From contig JAKUCV010006247.1 in assembly GCA_028386065.3 (NCBI GenBank), positions 1 to 64,000 of the forward strand: DNA of 64,000 nt, in the 5' to 3' direction. Shown one piece after another: positions 1 through 10,969 of the stretch (position 1 is the stretch's first letter; each line of letters starts with the position of its first letter). The position numbers were made by a program, and so were the translations under genes. The notes below the pieces were generated by a model. The model did not search any database. It was not told where the DNA came from and saw only the letters and a list, made by a program, of their open reading frames with translations. The DNA is from Turnera subulata. Taxonomy: Eukaryota > Streptophyta > Magnoliopsida > Malpighiales > Passifloraceae.

Positions 1-199
1 AAGCTTAACGGTAGATAGTGAACTCTTCAAGTGTATCTTGAAGGACTGGATTAGCCACAAATTAGTTGTGTGTGAACCAGTATAAAAACCTCTTGTGTCC
101 TTCTATTTTTCAATTCCGCACTTCATTTCCTGCAAAGTTTTTAATTTTCGGTCATAAGCTATTCACCCCCCCTCTAGCTTAAGTCTATTGTTCCTCACA
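1..199 (+). mobile_element. 3' end of a Sirevirus-like copia LTR (cut by window edge)
   Basis: The sequence holds a TATA-like 'gtataaaaacc' near 79 and a C-rich stretch 'attcaccccccctctag' near 160-177. That stretch is characteristic of the R/U5 end of Sirevirus (Ty1/copia) LTRs. Homology to the AATP1-like gene begins at about 200, as seen by comparison with 44985 onward, so the LTR ends there and interrupts copy 1 of that gene. The rest of the element lies outside the window. No PBS is visible on this side. Family assignment rests on the LTR motifs only. Confidence 0.55.
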
Positions 200-375
200 T
201 TCATGAAGGCCGTGAGTTTGGAGAAGATGAAATGGCGGAGCTCGCGGGGAAGATAGTCCCTTGCTAAGGTGCGAATCAGCATGATTGTGGCGGTGGCTGA
301 GGCCGCGGCAGAGACTATTGCCTTAGTCTTAGCCATTTGAGTCAATTTTTGTGAAGACATGGTGGCTTTTTCCAT
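200..375 (-). pseudogene. AATP1/HSR4-like AAA-ATPase, N-terminal fragment (copy 1)
   Basis: The reading frame starts at 375 (MEKATMSSQKLTQMAKTKA) and matches the first ~58 residues of the longer copy at 44338-45159, with only a few substitutions such as I/V and D/V near residue 20. The family (plant AATP1, HSR4, BCS1-like) carries an N-terminal membrane-anchor/AAA-associated domain followed by an AAA core. Only the anchor segment remains. The frame is cut at about position 200 by an LTR, so the last dozen residues of the open frame are retroelement sequence. The upstream flank to about 640 is also shared with 45160-45425. This is a truncated gene duplicate, not a functional gene. Confidence 0.85.
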
Positions 376-708
376 CTTCTAGGATTTTTGGTGATAACAC
401 GATGTTAAGTCTCTTTGGCTTTGCGACAAAAAGGGTTGTGTTTTGGTCAAGGTTTTGGAGAAAATAAGAAGGTTGTATATATCAGATCTCTGTCATAGAT
501 GGAAGGGTCGTGGTAGGGTTTATTGCGCTTTGATTTGACATAAATTCTTAGAGTTGAAAATATTTTATTTTAAGGCATACAATACAGGATCAAACAGAGT
601 AAATGTTGGAGGAATGGGAAGTCAATGAAATCCGGAAAAAGCTATCACGACTAACAGAGTAAATGCAAGATATGTACCAAACACAAAAAGATATGGATCA
701 AAAACAAA
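376..708. other. Duplicated upstream flank of AATP copy 1
   Basis: About 270 bp (to roughly 640) is nearly identical to 45160-45425 upstream of AATP copy 3. From about 640 to 708 the match stops, just ahead of the MULE-type element. No gene is seen here. Confidence 0.75.
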
Positions 709-718
709 GGAAATCATA

Positions 719-2393
719 GGCTTCATTACAAAATACCCCCCTGTACTTTAGGTCAAAATAGGATCACCCCCTAACAAAAACAAACCGGTATTTGACCCCC
801 TAAAAATTTTGTAATTTCGCATTTTACCTCATTCCGTTAGGGTTTTTAGATTGGTGTTAGTTCACTTAACGGAATGCACGGATGTTCGACACGTGGCAAG
901 ATCATTACCGTTCGATTCCTCCTCCATTTTCATTTTTAGAAAAAATTATAAAAAAAAAAACTATCTAATGATTATTACTTTTTCTAAGCAAAATAAAAAG
1001 AATAAAATATTTTATATCATAGGAAAAGGAAAATTAATGAAGAAAAAATTGGAGGAGAATTTTGCATTAGTTTTCCGTTTGATAGACTTATTTTTCCATT
1101 ATTTTATTTTAAAAAAACCAAAAACAATTATGAATAAGAGAATATAAATATAAAATTACTTTTATATTGGTTTCTAAAATTTCACAAAAACGAACTTTTT
1201 AGTTAAAAAATTTCAAATTGACTCTTTAATTTTTTAAAAAATTAAAAAGATGGAAAAATTGACTTTATAATTTTTATCGTTATATTTTTTTTAAAATATT
1301 AAAATTATTATAAAAGAGACAAAAAAGAAAGACAAAAAGAACTTTAAGAGTAATCAATTTTAAAAAAAAAAGGCAAAAAAGAATTCTACTCAACAAAAAA
1401 AAAATTTCATTTATGAAAAAGGGGAAAAAAGTACTCAACATTTATTTCTTTACAAAAAAGGAAAAAAAGGAATTTTACTCAACAAAAAATATAAAAAGGT
1501 ATTCTACTGAATAAAAATATTTTACCAAAAAAGCAAAAAATAATTCTACTCAAAAAAAATATTGTTTTTCAAAAAAAGGCAAAAATGTTATTCAATAAAA
1601 AGTTATTTTTCTTTTACAAAAAGAGGCAAAAAATTCCTTATCTAATAATAATGGCATATTTTTTTTACTTTCTGAAAAAAATGTCTTGAGTAATTTTTAA
1701 AAGAAAGTGAAACCAAAAAAAATTGAAGGCCTCTCGACGGAAATTAATGAGCGAAAAAAAGAAAAAAATAGAGGGCATGTTTGGACTTATTCTCTATTTT
1801 CTATTTATAAAAATAATTTTAAAGATAAGTTCTTTTTTTTTATAGTAATTTTAAAGATAAGTTCTAAAAATTGTTTTCCAAAGAAACCACAATTCTGATA
1901 AATCTATTTGATTAAAATATTTTAAAACACTGCATACAAGATCAGATTCATCTCCTCCTAAAAAAACTATTCATCTTCTCCTCCATCACTCCATGCCGGC
2001 GACTCAACCAAGGACTACCAAACAAGATTTCTAGTTTTTTAGAACAATCAAAGCAAAAAAAAATTGTTCTCAAAAGAAAGGTCGTGAAGAAGAAAAGAGA
2101 GAAAAAAAAGAGAAGAAGAAAAAAAAAAAAGAAAAGAAGAGAAAGGCAGAAAAAAGAAACTGAAGAAAAGAAAAAAAAAGAAAGAGTTCAAGGTAAAAAT
2201 TAACGGTCTTGTACAATCCACATGTCCAAAATCCATGAAGTCTGTTAACTCTATTAACGGGGTTGGAATCGGTTCAACCATAGGTGGTTAAGCGGAGAAT
2301 TTTAAAGTTTGAGGGGTCAAATACCGGTTTTTTTTTTGTCAGGGGGTGATCTTACTTTGACCTAAAGTACAGGGGGTATTTTGTAATGAAGCC
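719..2393. mobile_element. Long-TIR Mutator-like MITE, 1675 bp
   Basis: The left end (GGCTTCATTACAAAATACCC and on for ~80 bp) is the inverted complement of the right end at about 2312-2393, with few differences. Both ends carry the phrases 'ctttaggtcaaa' and 'accggtatttgacccc'. A 10-bp direct repeat, ggaaatcata, flanks the element exactly (709-718 and 2394-2403). Long TIRs with a 9-10 bp target duplication are the signature of Mutator-like elements. The interior is A/T-rich with no transposase. It holds imperfect repeats of 'ggcaaaaaa-(n)-attctactcaa' between about 1370 and 1600. Open frames inside are low-complexity and not genes. Confidence 0.85.
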
Positions 2394-2403
2394 GGAAATC
2401 ATA

Positions 2404-3042
2404 TGATAAGATATCATACCATGACTTTAATATGTTTTAGTAGTTGCTTTGAAACTGATATGAGCTGGCTAATTTCGCATTCTGCAACAACTAATACAAA
2501 ATTGTTAATTTAAATAGCTCTTCATAATTAAGTTGGTTTTTTTTACCAATATCCAAAGGAAACCAACCATATTTTTCAACCAGGAAAACAGTTTCCTTCT
2601 CAGTTTCCCACAATATCACCCATCATTTATGGGTAATATAACCTTGAAATAATAAAGTTTCCATTTAAACATATCTTAACAAAGAAAAAAAAAATTCAAA
2701 GAGATAAACTTTAATTTATGTTTTCATACAAAAGGAAATTTGAATTTATTTGCTTTCTAGCATTGATACTGGTCAGAAATTGACTATGAAATCTCGTGAT
2801 CATATTAACTATTCTTGATCCTTCATTTGAATTCAACCTGTGAAATGGATCAATTGATTGTGATTTTTTTCATCAACAGAAATAATAATTGTGATTCGAT
2901 GCAACATTAAAAGTGAACCATAAACTGATAAATCCAATTAGTACCATCATAATGATACAGGAGCAGCAGAAACACGACACACACAGTATGTTCTCAAGGG
3001 TTTTGGAAACAGGACACTGTAGAAGAATACTGGGATTTCCAT
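2404..3042. other. Flank shared with 45425-45870; no gene
   Basis: From about 2597 onward the sequence matches 45425 onward ('agtttcccacaatatcaccc' and following), up to about 3030, where the Sirevirus-like remnant begins. It is non-coding and is part of the AATP segmental duplication. Confidence 0.7.
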
Positions 3043-4200
3043 TCAAGAACCAATTGCTGAAGTGGGTGTTAAGAAACCAACCCCAAAACCAATGTCCAAG
3101 GCCGAAGGAAAGAGAAAGGTTGGTGAACCCGAACCAGAACCAGAACCTGAGCCAGAAGATGGATCAGAGTCAGAAAATGGTGAGTCAGAAGCCGAGGAAT
3201 CTGATGATACAGATGCTTCAAAGAAGAGGAAAAGAAGTGATGATGAATCTGACAATGACTTTATCTTTGAGGGTGACAATGGTGATGATGAAGATAAAGA
3301 GGGCTCTGATGATGATAATGATGATGATAACGATGGTGGTAATGACGATGATGATGAAGATGATGACCCAGAAGATGATGAAGAAACTCCTGCCAAACAA
3401 CAAAGAAGAAGGCCAAAACAGATCCTAATTCTGCTAAGAAGAAGAGCAAAGTTAAGACTTCTTCATTCTATTCATCACACACTGTGGTGATGGAAGACTT
3501 TGAAGAGCTTGGTGTGTCACAAATTCTGAAGAAGGTTAATCTTGGCTATATGGCAACCCTCAAAGCCAAGGCATACAAGACTGTGACAAGGGAGTTCTAC
3601 AAGAATATGAAATCAACCACAAATGCTTCTGGTGCTACCAAGACCATTACAACCAGCATCAAAGGGAAAACGGTGAAGATCATTGTTGATGACATTATTG
3701 AAGTGCTTAAGCTCAAGCCTGGAAAGCTCAAGGTTGTCTATGACTATGAGCAACATCGTAAGGGGACTCCAACTGACACCGAAGCCAACAAAATTTTTTT
3801 TGGGTCCTCCAATCGAAGGGGCAAGTACAGAACTCTGTCTCCTCAACATCGAGTTCTGATGTACATACTTACCAGGTTGGTTTTACCCCGACCATACCAT
3901 CGAACCACCATCAAACTCTGTGATCAGTGGACTCTGGCCTGCATCCTGAAAAGGACCCCCATTTGTTATGGTCACATGCAAGGTGCCGTATCTCGGAGGC
4001 TTAATCACACTTCTCGCCCGCAAATTTTCCAAGACTCCTTCTGAGGCGGACAAACCCGAGAACCCTGTCCAAATAAGTTCACAAACTCTATCCAAAATGC
4101 GTACCAAGCCTGACGCAGAAGGGAAATTTTCCTTTTGCGAAGAAGACAAAGGGTAAGACATCTCAAAAGGATGATCTGACTATTCGGATGGATGCTAATT
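3043..4200 (+). pseudogene. Retroelement protein: acidic region plus 'plant transposon protein' domain
   Basis: Two frames joined by a frameshift look like one retroelement protein. The first (3062-3430) is a strongly acidic, low-complexity stretch with EPEPEP and long runs of D/E, plus K/R patches (KKRKR). The second (3484-4044) has a hydrophilic alpha/beta region with '...KTVKIIVDDIIEVLKLKPG' and 'LSPQHRVLMYILTRLVLP'. I associate these with the domain called 'putative plant transposon protein', common in plant retroelement gag-like or extra ORFs. Frame shifts near 3430 and 4040 break it. The C-terminal frame continues past 4044 in another phase to about 4310, which includes a short coiled-coil-like stretch ending '..DTDDE*'. 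The overlapping serine-rich minus-strand frames are shadows of the acidic tract. Confidence 0.6.
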
Positions 4201-4604
4201 AGGGTACCTTGGAGGAAATCCAGGAGCAGATCAATGATCTGGAGGATAAAGTGATGAACTCTCTAGACCAAATTGTCTCTCTTCTTGAGTCTGATACAGA
4301 TGATGAGTGATGCACTCAACTGCCTGATGCCCCTAGGACATGCATTTGCATTTTGAGTACTTCATGGTTTTATGCATGGTTCCTTACTTGGTTTTTATGT
4401 TGGTTCTTATGTTGGTTTTTATCATGGTTTGTTCTTTGGTTCTGAACCTTTTTAGGTTGATCCTCTCGGATCTTTGGTTCTGTTATCTCGTTGTCATCTT
4501 ATCTTATTCTGTGTTCCTCTTTTGAATATTAATATTATAATCCTATTTGCACTATTCTTGTCTATCGCTCTACCTTTACCCTTATTTTTTTTTGTTGATG
4601 CCAA

Positions 4605-4887
4605 AAGGGGGAGAAAATAATGGATTGGATTATGAATATGAAATCGTAATCAATTATCTCTTGTTGTGCAATACTCTGCTAAATATAATTTACAAGAAGG
4701 TGTTGTTATTCGGAGGGGGAGTATTTTGGCTAAGCAGACTAGCCAATGATGCTTAAAGCACAAAAATATTTGATATAGGGGGAGCAATAATTCAGGGGGA
4801 GTATGCTTACATATTGTGATATCTTAACTAATTCTGGTTTTGGCAGAAATCAACACAATGTTTGTCATCATCAAAAAGGGGGAGATT
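4605..4887 (+). repeat. Array of polypurine tracts (Sirevirus hallmark)
   Basis: Five 'gggggag' tracts occur in less than 300 bp: about 4607, 4714, 4779, 4795 and 4878. The last, 'aaaaagggggagattga', lies directly before the putative 3' LTR. Repeated polypurine tracts upstream of the 3' LTR are described for Sirevirus copia elements. This supports plus-strand orientation and places the internal/LTR boundary near 4887. Confidence 0.7.
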
Positions 4888-5636
4888 GATGACCTAAACA
4901 TGAGCTTAATATGGATTATTAATGACTAATCATGTTTAGTGAATAATTATATATTGATTTTGATGATTAACAAACTTGGTTAGAAGTTTGCATATGTTTG
5001 TGTTGATTAACATGCAGCGTGATTTCTTACGAGAACGACACAAAAAACCACGAGACTTGGTTTCTGGAAGAAACCACACTTTGCTATCAACATCAGAAGT
5101 GGTCCTGCTGCAAGTTGCTGGTGGCCCAGGTGGTCCTCACAGCATTAAACCTCAAATCCCAACTACTCCAACGGACAGAGAAAGTGGTCCATGGCAGAGA
5201 AGAAGACCTACAACACTTATCTCTCACCTCCAAGCTCAATTATCAATTGTGGTCCACACTTATGGTCCCGGATTGCCAAAAATGGAATGTTTTCAACTAA
5301 TTGAGCTGCAAAGAGAGTGGACTTCCTGAAATGAACCCAACACCAGCTAGTAGATTATGGAGTCAACTCTGAAGACTGATTTGTACCACATAGCCATTGG
5401 ATGAAGAGCTGATGGATACTTTAGAGCCGTTGGATGAAGATCTTTCTACCTACTCTTACTTGCTCAAGCTTTATATAAGGAAGAGGAATGCTTCTTGAAA
5501 AAGCATCCCAGCCAATTGAGAATTGCTTTGAAGTCTGCAACTGTGCTTACACCTGAGATATTTGTTGAGCTTACGCTTGTGTTTATTCTTGTTCTACAAG
5601 TTGTTTCAAAGGGGAGTGTTGGTTTGTATTGTGACC
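4888..5636 (+). mobile_element. 3' LTR (truncated) of the Sirevirus-like element
   Basis: The LTR starts at about 4888 after the terminal polypurine tract. It contains a TATA-like box 'tttatataagg' near 5470. It runs to about 5636, where the sequence switches without spacer to the antisense kinase domain of LRR-RLK copy A. A clean CA end and a target duplication are not apparent, so the LTR end is probably truncated or rearranged. The 5' half of the element (gag-pol) is absent from this window. Confidence 0.55.
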
Positions 5637-8606
5637 TTATTTTCTCCAAATATTTTCCGAATACCAAAGTCACAAACATGTGCAACCATGTCATCATCTA
5701 GCAAAACATTGCTCGGCTTCAGATCGCAGTGAACAACACATGTTGGATTTCCATGATGGAGATCTCTAGTGCTGATGCAACTTCTATCATTATGTTCCGT
5801 CTGAATGATTGTCAAGCAATAGTTGTGAGAGTATAACCATTTCTCCAGGCTTCCATTAGGCATGTAGTGGAGAACCAAAGCTTTGAAGGCAGGATTAGAG
5901 CAACTGCAGATAATTTTGGCTAGGTTGAGGTGTCGAATGTTGCGTAAGATTTCGCACTCTGTGTCAAAACTCCTGAAGGCTCCTTGCAAGTGCAAATCAA
6001 AGACCTTAACTGCTATGTTTTGTCCATCCTGAAGTATTCCTTGATAAACCGACCCGAAACTCCCCTTGTCGAGCAAATTACTTTCATGTAATTTGTTTGT
6101 AGCTCGCATAAGTTCTAGGTAAGAAATCCTCCTATGATTTGCCAATGGCAATGCTTCTTCATTAGGAATAATTCTTTTCCTTCTTTGATATATTTTGAGA
6201 AGCAAAATGAAAGTTGCCACAACAAGCTGCAGAGTTGCTGCAGCTGGAGGCAAAACAAACCTTAGTAGGATGGACTTAGTAGCCTTTGAATGACGATGAG
6301 GATTATCATTACTACTGCAGGGAGGGACTTGAAGTCGAGGAGGACCGCATAGTGCCTTATTCGACATAAATGATCTGACTGTGAAATTTTTTAAGCTTCC
6401 TCCAGTTGGGATTTCTCCTTCTAGCCCATTGAAAGATACATTGAAATAACTCAACAACTCAAGCTCTTCCAATGACTTAGGGATGTTACCAGACAAGTTA
6501 TTTTCAACGAAGTCTAACGTGATCAAGCCTTTCATGCCACCAAGTGATTCTGGAATCACCCCTTGAAACATGTTCCTCCATAGGTAGGCACTTTGCAAAA
6601 CCTCGAGTTGTCCTAAAGTGCTTGGAATATCGCCAGAAAAATGATTTCCGGACAGATCAAGTGACAAAAGAGCAGTCATTCCTCCAACTTGAGGAGCAAG
6701 TGAGCCATTGAACGAGTTTAAACCCATCATCAAAGTGATAAGATCCTTAAGGCCCCACAAGGACAATGGAATGGGTGACCTTAAATCATTGTCATCAATG
6801 AGGTAAGACGTCCAATGCAGATCGGTAGGGCTCCAGATAGTTTATTGTTTCGCAAGTTTAAGTCACTTAAGCTGCTTGCATTACACAGATAAAGGGGAAT
6901 GGAACCATTGAGTTTGTTTGAAAAAAGATCCAATTTTTTGAAGGTTTCTCATGCTAGCTACAGTTGCTGGAATAGCTCCCCTCAAATTGTTTTCCCTCAA
7001 GGACAAGTATATTAAGCTGCTCAAGTTGCCAAGTTCGCTTGGGATATTTCCCACAAGCTTGTTATTATTCATAAGTAGGTGAGTTAGATTGCTTGTGAGA
7101 TTTCCTATGGACTGTGGAAGGATGCCACTGAATGAGTTTCTGGCGAGGCGCAATCTTGTCAAGGCTCTACAATTTGCTAAAGAGGTGAAAAACTCAAGTT
7201 CTGGGTTGGAGGGGTCATTGCTCAAGAAATTGTCTTGCAAAGAAAGGCTTCGGATATCTCTCAAGTTGCCTATTGTTGTTGGAAGAAAACCTGAGAGTTT
7301 ATTTACGTCTAGCGAAAGCCGGAGTAAAGTTGAGATGTTGAACACACTTGCCGGAATATGGCCTGTTAGATTATTATACTGTAACATCAAATGCTGCAAG
7401 TTGGGAACATTTTCTACATTGGAAGGTATCGTTCTTGTAAGTGTAACAGAAAAACTATAAAAATGTTAGGTTTGAACTTTCAATGAACTGTAACATATGC
7501 GATTCCTCAAAAAGACTATAAAAAATGCTACTCCTAAGTTAAATTCATATTTTTTAAAAGAAAGAAACTGATATTGGACATTCAATGTAACTAATATATA
7601 GAATGGAACTCAAGTAAACATTATTCATTACCTGACAAACTGTTGAAAGAAAAATCAATATTTTGGATGGAAGTCATGTTGAAGATTGACTCAGGTACAT
7701 GACCTGTAAGCCAAACGTAGAAGTGAGAAGAATTATTAAAGAAAAAAAAAACTATTATAGTAGCTAGCCAAAAAAAAAAAATGCTCCATTAATCCAAAAA
7801 CTACATAATCATACAGACCAGTAAGATTGTTTCCGCCAAGAAGCAGAATCCTGAGCATGGGTAGGTACCCAACTTCTCAGGTATTTTTCCCACAAAATAA
7901 TTCGTTGACAAGGATATTGACTGCAGTTTTCTACATTTCCAGATTCCTGATGGAATCTGGCCCCTAAGTAAATTTTCCGAAAGATGAAGATAAGTTGGGA
8001 AGATTATCGTATATGTTCTTTGCAAGATGTCCATATAACTCGTTGTAATTGAAGGCAATGGCCACCAATGAAGATATGTTAAAGATTCCATATGGAATTG
8101 TACCTGCCAAGATGTTAACATTAAACAACTTATTAGATGCATGCTTGAATTATTAGTTCTGTCTTTGGATACATCAATATATAAGGAGGCAACTTCTTAC
8201 CAGTGAGATTGTTGGAAGAAAATAAGAGATACTCAATCCTTCTTAAGTTTGCCAATTCAGGGGGTATATATCCATGGATGTGATTGTCGTGGACATCTAT
8301 TAGCCATAGGAAGGAAAGATTTCCAAGCTGAGGAGGAATGGTGCCTACTAGTCCCATTCCATTTATATTCAACTCTGTGACTCTCTCCCTGCGGTTGCTG
8401 CATGTGATGCCTACCCAGTTGCAGAAAGAGGTATTGGTGGTCCAGTTGCGGGCCAAAAGGTTGTGGGGATCATAAGTGATTGCAGCCTTCAGGCCAAGAA
8501 GTGCTTCTTGATCTGTGTTGCTATTTGAGGTGGGTATGCTCATGCACTTGTGTGGAAGAAATATGAGTAGCATGGAAACCTAAACAAGCATGTGAATGTT
8601 CCCCAT
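5637..8606 (-). pseudogene. LRR receptor kinase, LRR-XII (EFR-like), pseudogene copy A
   Basis: This is a remnant of a plasma-membrane pattern-recognition-type kinase of LRR subfamily XII. Exon 1 (8573-8201) has the LRR N-cap (DQEALLGLKAAI, then CNWVGITCS) and the first LRRs, and ends in a good donor (ACTG|GTAAG). Further LRR exons follow near 8103-7830 (frameshifted), 7710-7645 and 7399-6930. The last part (6766-5637) has LRRs, a cysteine pair (ALCGPP.. PPC), a transmembrane segment (about 6280-6190) and a kinase with DKGSFGSVYQG, an IAVKVF lysine, HCDLKPSN and CDFG. HCD makes it a non-RD kinase, as expected for this subfamily. Damage: a TAG at 8580-8582 between an upstream in-frame ATG (8606) and the annotated start, frameshifts near 8000 and 6930, and a replaced kinase segment near 5770-5820. 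The kinase is lost after 'GENK', where the retroelement joins. It cannot encode a working receptor. Confidence 0.9.
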
Positions 8607-8690
8607 TGTTTTTTCAATATGATGAGAAAGATATCACAAGATAAAATGATAATCAAAATGAAGTGATTATATATAAAACTGCAGTACCTA

Positions 8691-9160
8691 TGTTATATAT
8701 ATACATAGTAAAATAAATCAAGTAAGAATATTTCCTTTTATGTGGCCCATATAATATTGTGTTTTGTTTAATGACGTGGAAAAATCCTATTGGTCAACTA
8801 TTAGGGTTTTCTAATAGACACTTGATGGGGTGTATAAATATAATATTATGGAATAGGTCCTCTCTCTCTCCAGTCGCTTAACGTTCTGTTATACCATCTG
8901 ACAAACGTTAGAAAGAGAGACAGACGCAAGAGAGAGAAATCTATTCCTCAAGAAGACATCATGACAAATCAAGAGGAAATTAAGAGAATTTAGAAGACAA
9001 CATGATTGATTTACCAGGTATGTCTTCAACCTTATGTTATTAGTGGGAGATGATTAATTCTAAGATCTAATGGGGATATTATGTTATTGATTCAATTAGG
9101 GATTAAATTATCGTCTCTTGATTCCTGATTATTATGATTGTTCATGTTAATTATCTAACA
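8691..9160 (+). repeat. 5' LTR of the copia element (~470 bp)
   Basis: It is bounded by the short inverted repeats TGTTA (8691) and TAACA (ending 9160). There is a TATA-like 'gtgtataaatataat' near 8830, followed by a CT-rich stretch (ctctctctctcc). The boundary is confirmed by the PBS immediately downstream. The partner LTR is missing. Confidence 0.7.
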
Positions 9161-9161
9161 T

Positions 9162-9177
9162 GTGGTAGCGGAGCATG
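9162..9177 (+). promoter_or_regulatory. Primer-binding site, initiator tRNA-Met type
   Basis: The sequence 'gtggtagcggagcatgg' directly after the LTR is a mutated form of the TGGTATCAGAGC motif, which is complementary to the 3' end of initiator tRNA-Met and is used by most plant copia elements. Confidence 0.65.
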
Positions 9178-10969
9178 GTTTAAGAATAATTATCTCCCCT
9201 TTATGTATGTGTACAATCGATTAAAGTTGGTTGGTTGGTTTGGGCATTATGTTTCGCCTGATCTAAATATCTATGCTGATTTCTAATCGACTTATATCAT
9301 ATAAGTCGGCAAAAGAAAACAAGTGATGAAATTATAGCCTGTTTGTGCTATTCGTTCGTATCAATAAATAAAAGAAAAGAAATAATCGATAATGCTATGA
9401 CATATATTACATGTTATACAATTTTCTGCAAATCACCAACCCATGGTGGAGATTCACGCACGATAGGAAGTAGTTGCGTGAGTCATACTTGTTGATTTGG
9501 AAATAAAAAATAATTACAATTAATATATAGCCATGATGATTGATGGGGCATGTGCAGGGAATGATTATTTTGTTTACTGTAATTGTGGGTTTCTTTGGTT
9601 TCCGTGACGACTATGAGGTGTGGTTGTGGATTTCTTGCTTTATGTGAAATTGGCTTTATGTTTACGCAAAATTCCACTTCAATCCAGATATTATAATCTT
9701 TGTCGTTCAAGCCCCTTAAAGAGATTACAGTTTAATCCTTATTGTTTGTTTCTTATGCAATTGAGTTCGATAATGCTTTGTTTATGTTGGACTTGTTACC
9801 AGTTTCTTTTAATGAACATCTTTATAGATATTTGATATCTACTTATGTATAGTTTGTTAGTCACCAAAGTGGCCAAATTAGAATGTTTTAAAGATATCAA
9901 TATTAAGAAAAAAGACACTTAAGTAAATATTTGATATCTATTTATGTACAATTTGTTAGTCACCAAAGTGGCCGAATTGGAATGCTTTATTGATATCAAA
10001 ATTAAGAAAAATATTGATTTACTCATGAGCATGTGATGCAATTAATGTGATGGCATGATGGTGATAATTTATTTTATCATGAGAAAATCAAGTTTATTTT
10101 CATAAAATATTTAAGGATCAACCCAAAGGTTGATTAATCATTCTATGACTATAAACATAAAAGATGGTCGATTAATTTATTTATTCGTCATGTTTTGTAT
10201 ATCCAAAGATAACATACATTTCTAATTAAATATATTAGTTTACCAATTATGTTAAATCTACTCAAGCATCAATTATGGTTTTTGTATTGGTATATTTCCC
10301 AAAGGAAAATATCAATATATACATAATGTATATAGATTGAAATAATGGATTGTCTATCTATGTGAGATTTACGATATTAAGTTACTCTTCATTCGCAAGC
10401 TTAAATTGTTATTAAGTTATACGGACTTGACGATTTATGAGACAAGTCTAGCTTCATTTAAGTTTTTGGAATCTAGACTTATTACCTTTAATCGGTAAGC
10501 CCACTGCTCTTATTGATTAAAGCAGTACTAACGAAAGCATTAAAAAAAAAACTTTCCATAAAGTAAGGGAAAGATGAACATGCTAAGCTTTATGTTTATG
10601 CGAATGATTATGAAGAGTAATATTAAGTCATATCTCCAGAATATCTATTTTAGCAGCAAGAATGTATAGTATGAGAATAATTGTAAATGGTTATTTCCTT
10701 GTACAATTTATTGATCTTTTCTTGCCTATTGAGTGTAGTCCATTCTATTTTCTATAAAGCAAAAGAAAAATAGAGTGTGACATAATTGAAAGCATACTTG
10801 CTTAGAAAGAGGCGAGATTTAAGAACAAAGAAATCATACAATGATCTCATATGTTGCTCAAGAGCTAATGAAAAACTAGGAAAGAAAGGTGAAAAGAGCT
10901 ATAAAGGATCATTGAAAATCAATGGATCATTTGCTCAAATCCACAATAACGAATAATGATAAGTGTCAT
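9178..10969 (+). other. Copia 5' leader/gag region, no intact frame
   Basis: This is A/T-rich and full of stops, with no long frame that looks like gag. It contains a ~99-bp-period direct duplication (9831-10012). The copia context is inferred from the LTR/PBS upstream and the zinc knuckle downstream. Confidence 0.6.
9831..10012. repeat. Tandem duplication, period 99 bp, inside the copia element
   Basis: Two copies of ~83 bp start at 9831 and 9930. Both read 'ttgatatct(a/t)(c/t)ttatgta' and continue through 'gtcaccaaagtggcc'. They differ by scattered substitutions. Confidence 0.85.

Noticed and set aside
851..1898. Open frames within the first MULE-type element
   Set aside because: Lysine/phenylalanine/isoleucine-rich low-complexity translations of A/T-rich DNA inside a TIR-bounded element; no domain.
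640..2600. AATP copy 3 as a precise empty site for the first MULE-type element
   Set aside because: Copy 3 also lacks the ~70-190 bp of flank on either side of the element, so the difference includes a further indel and is not an exact empty site.
3043..3396. Serine-rich 117-codon minus-strand frame
   Set aside because: It is the antisense shadow of the GAT/GAA-rich acidic tract of the retroelement protein; composition is entirely explained by that.
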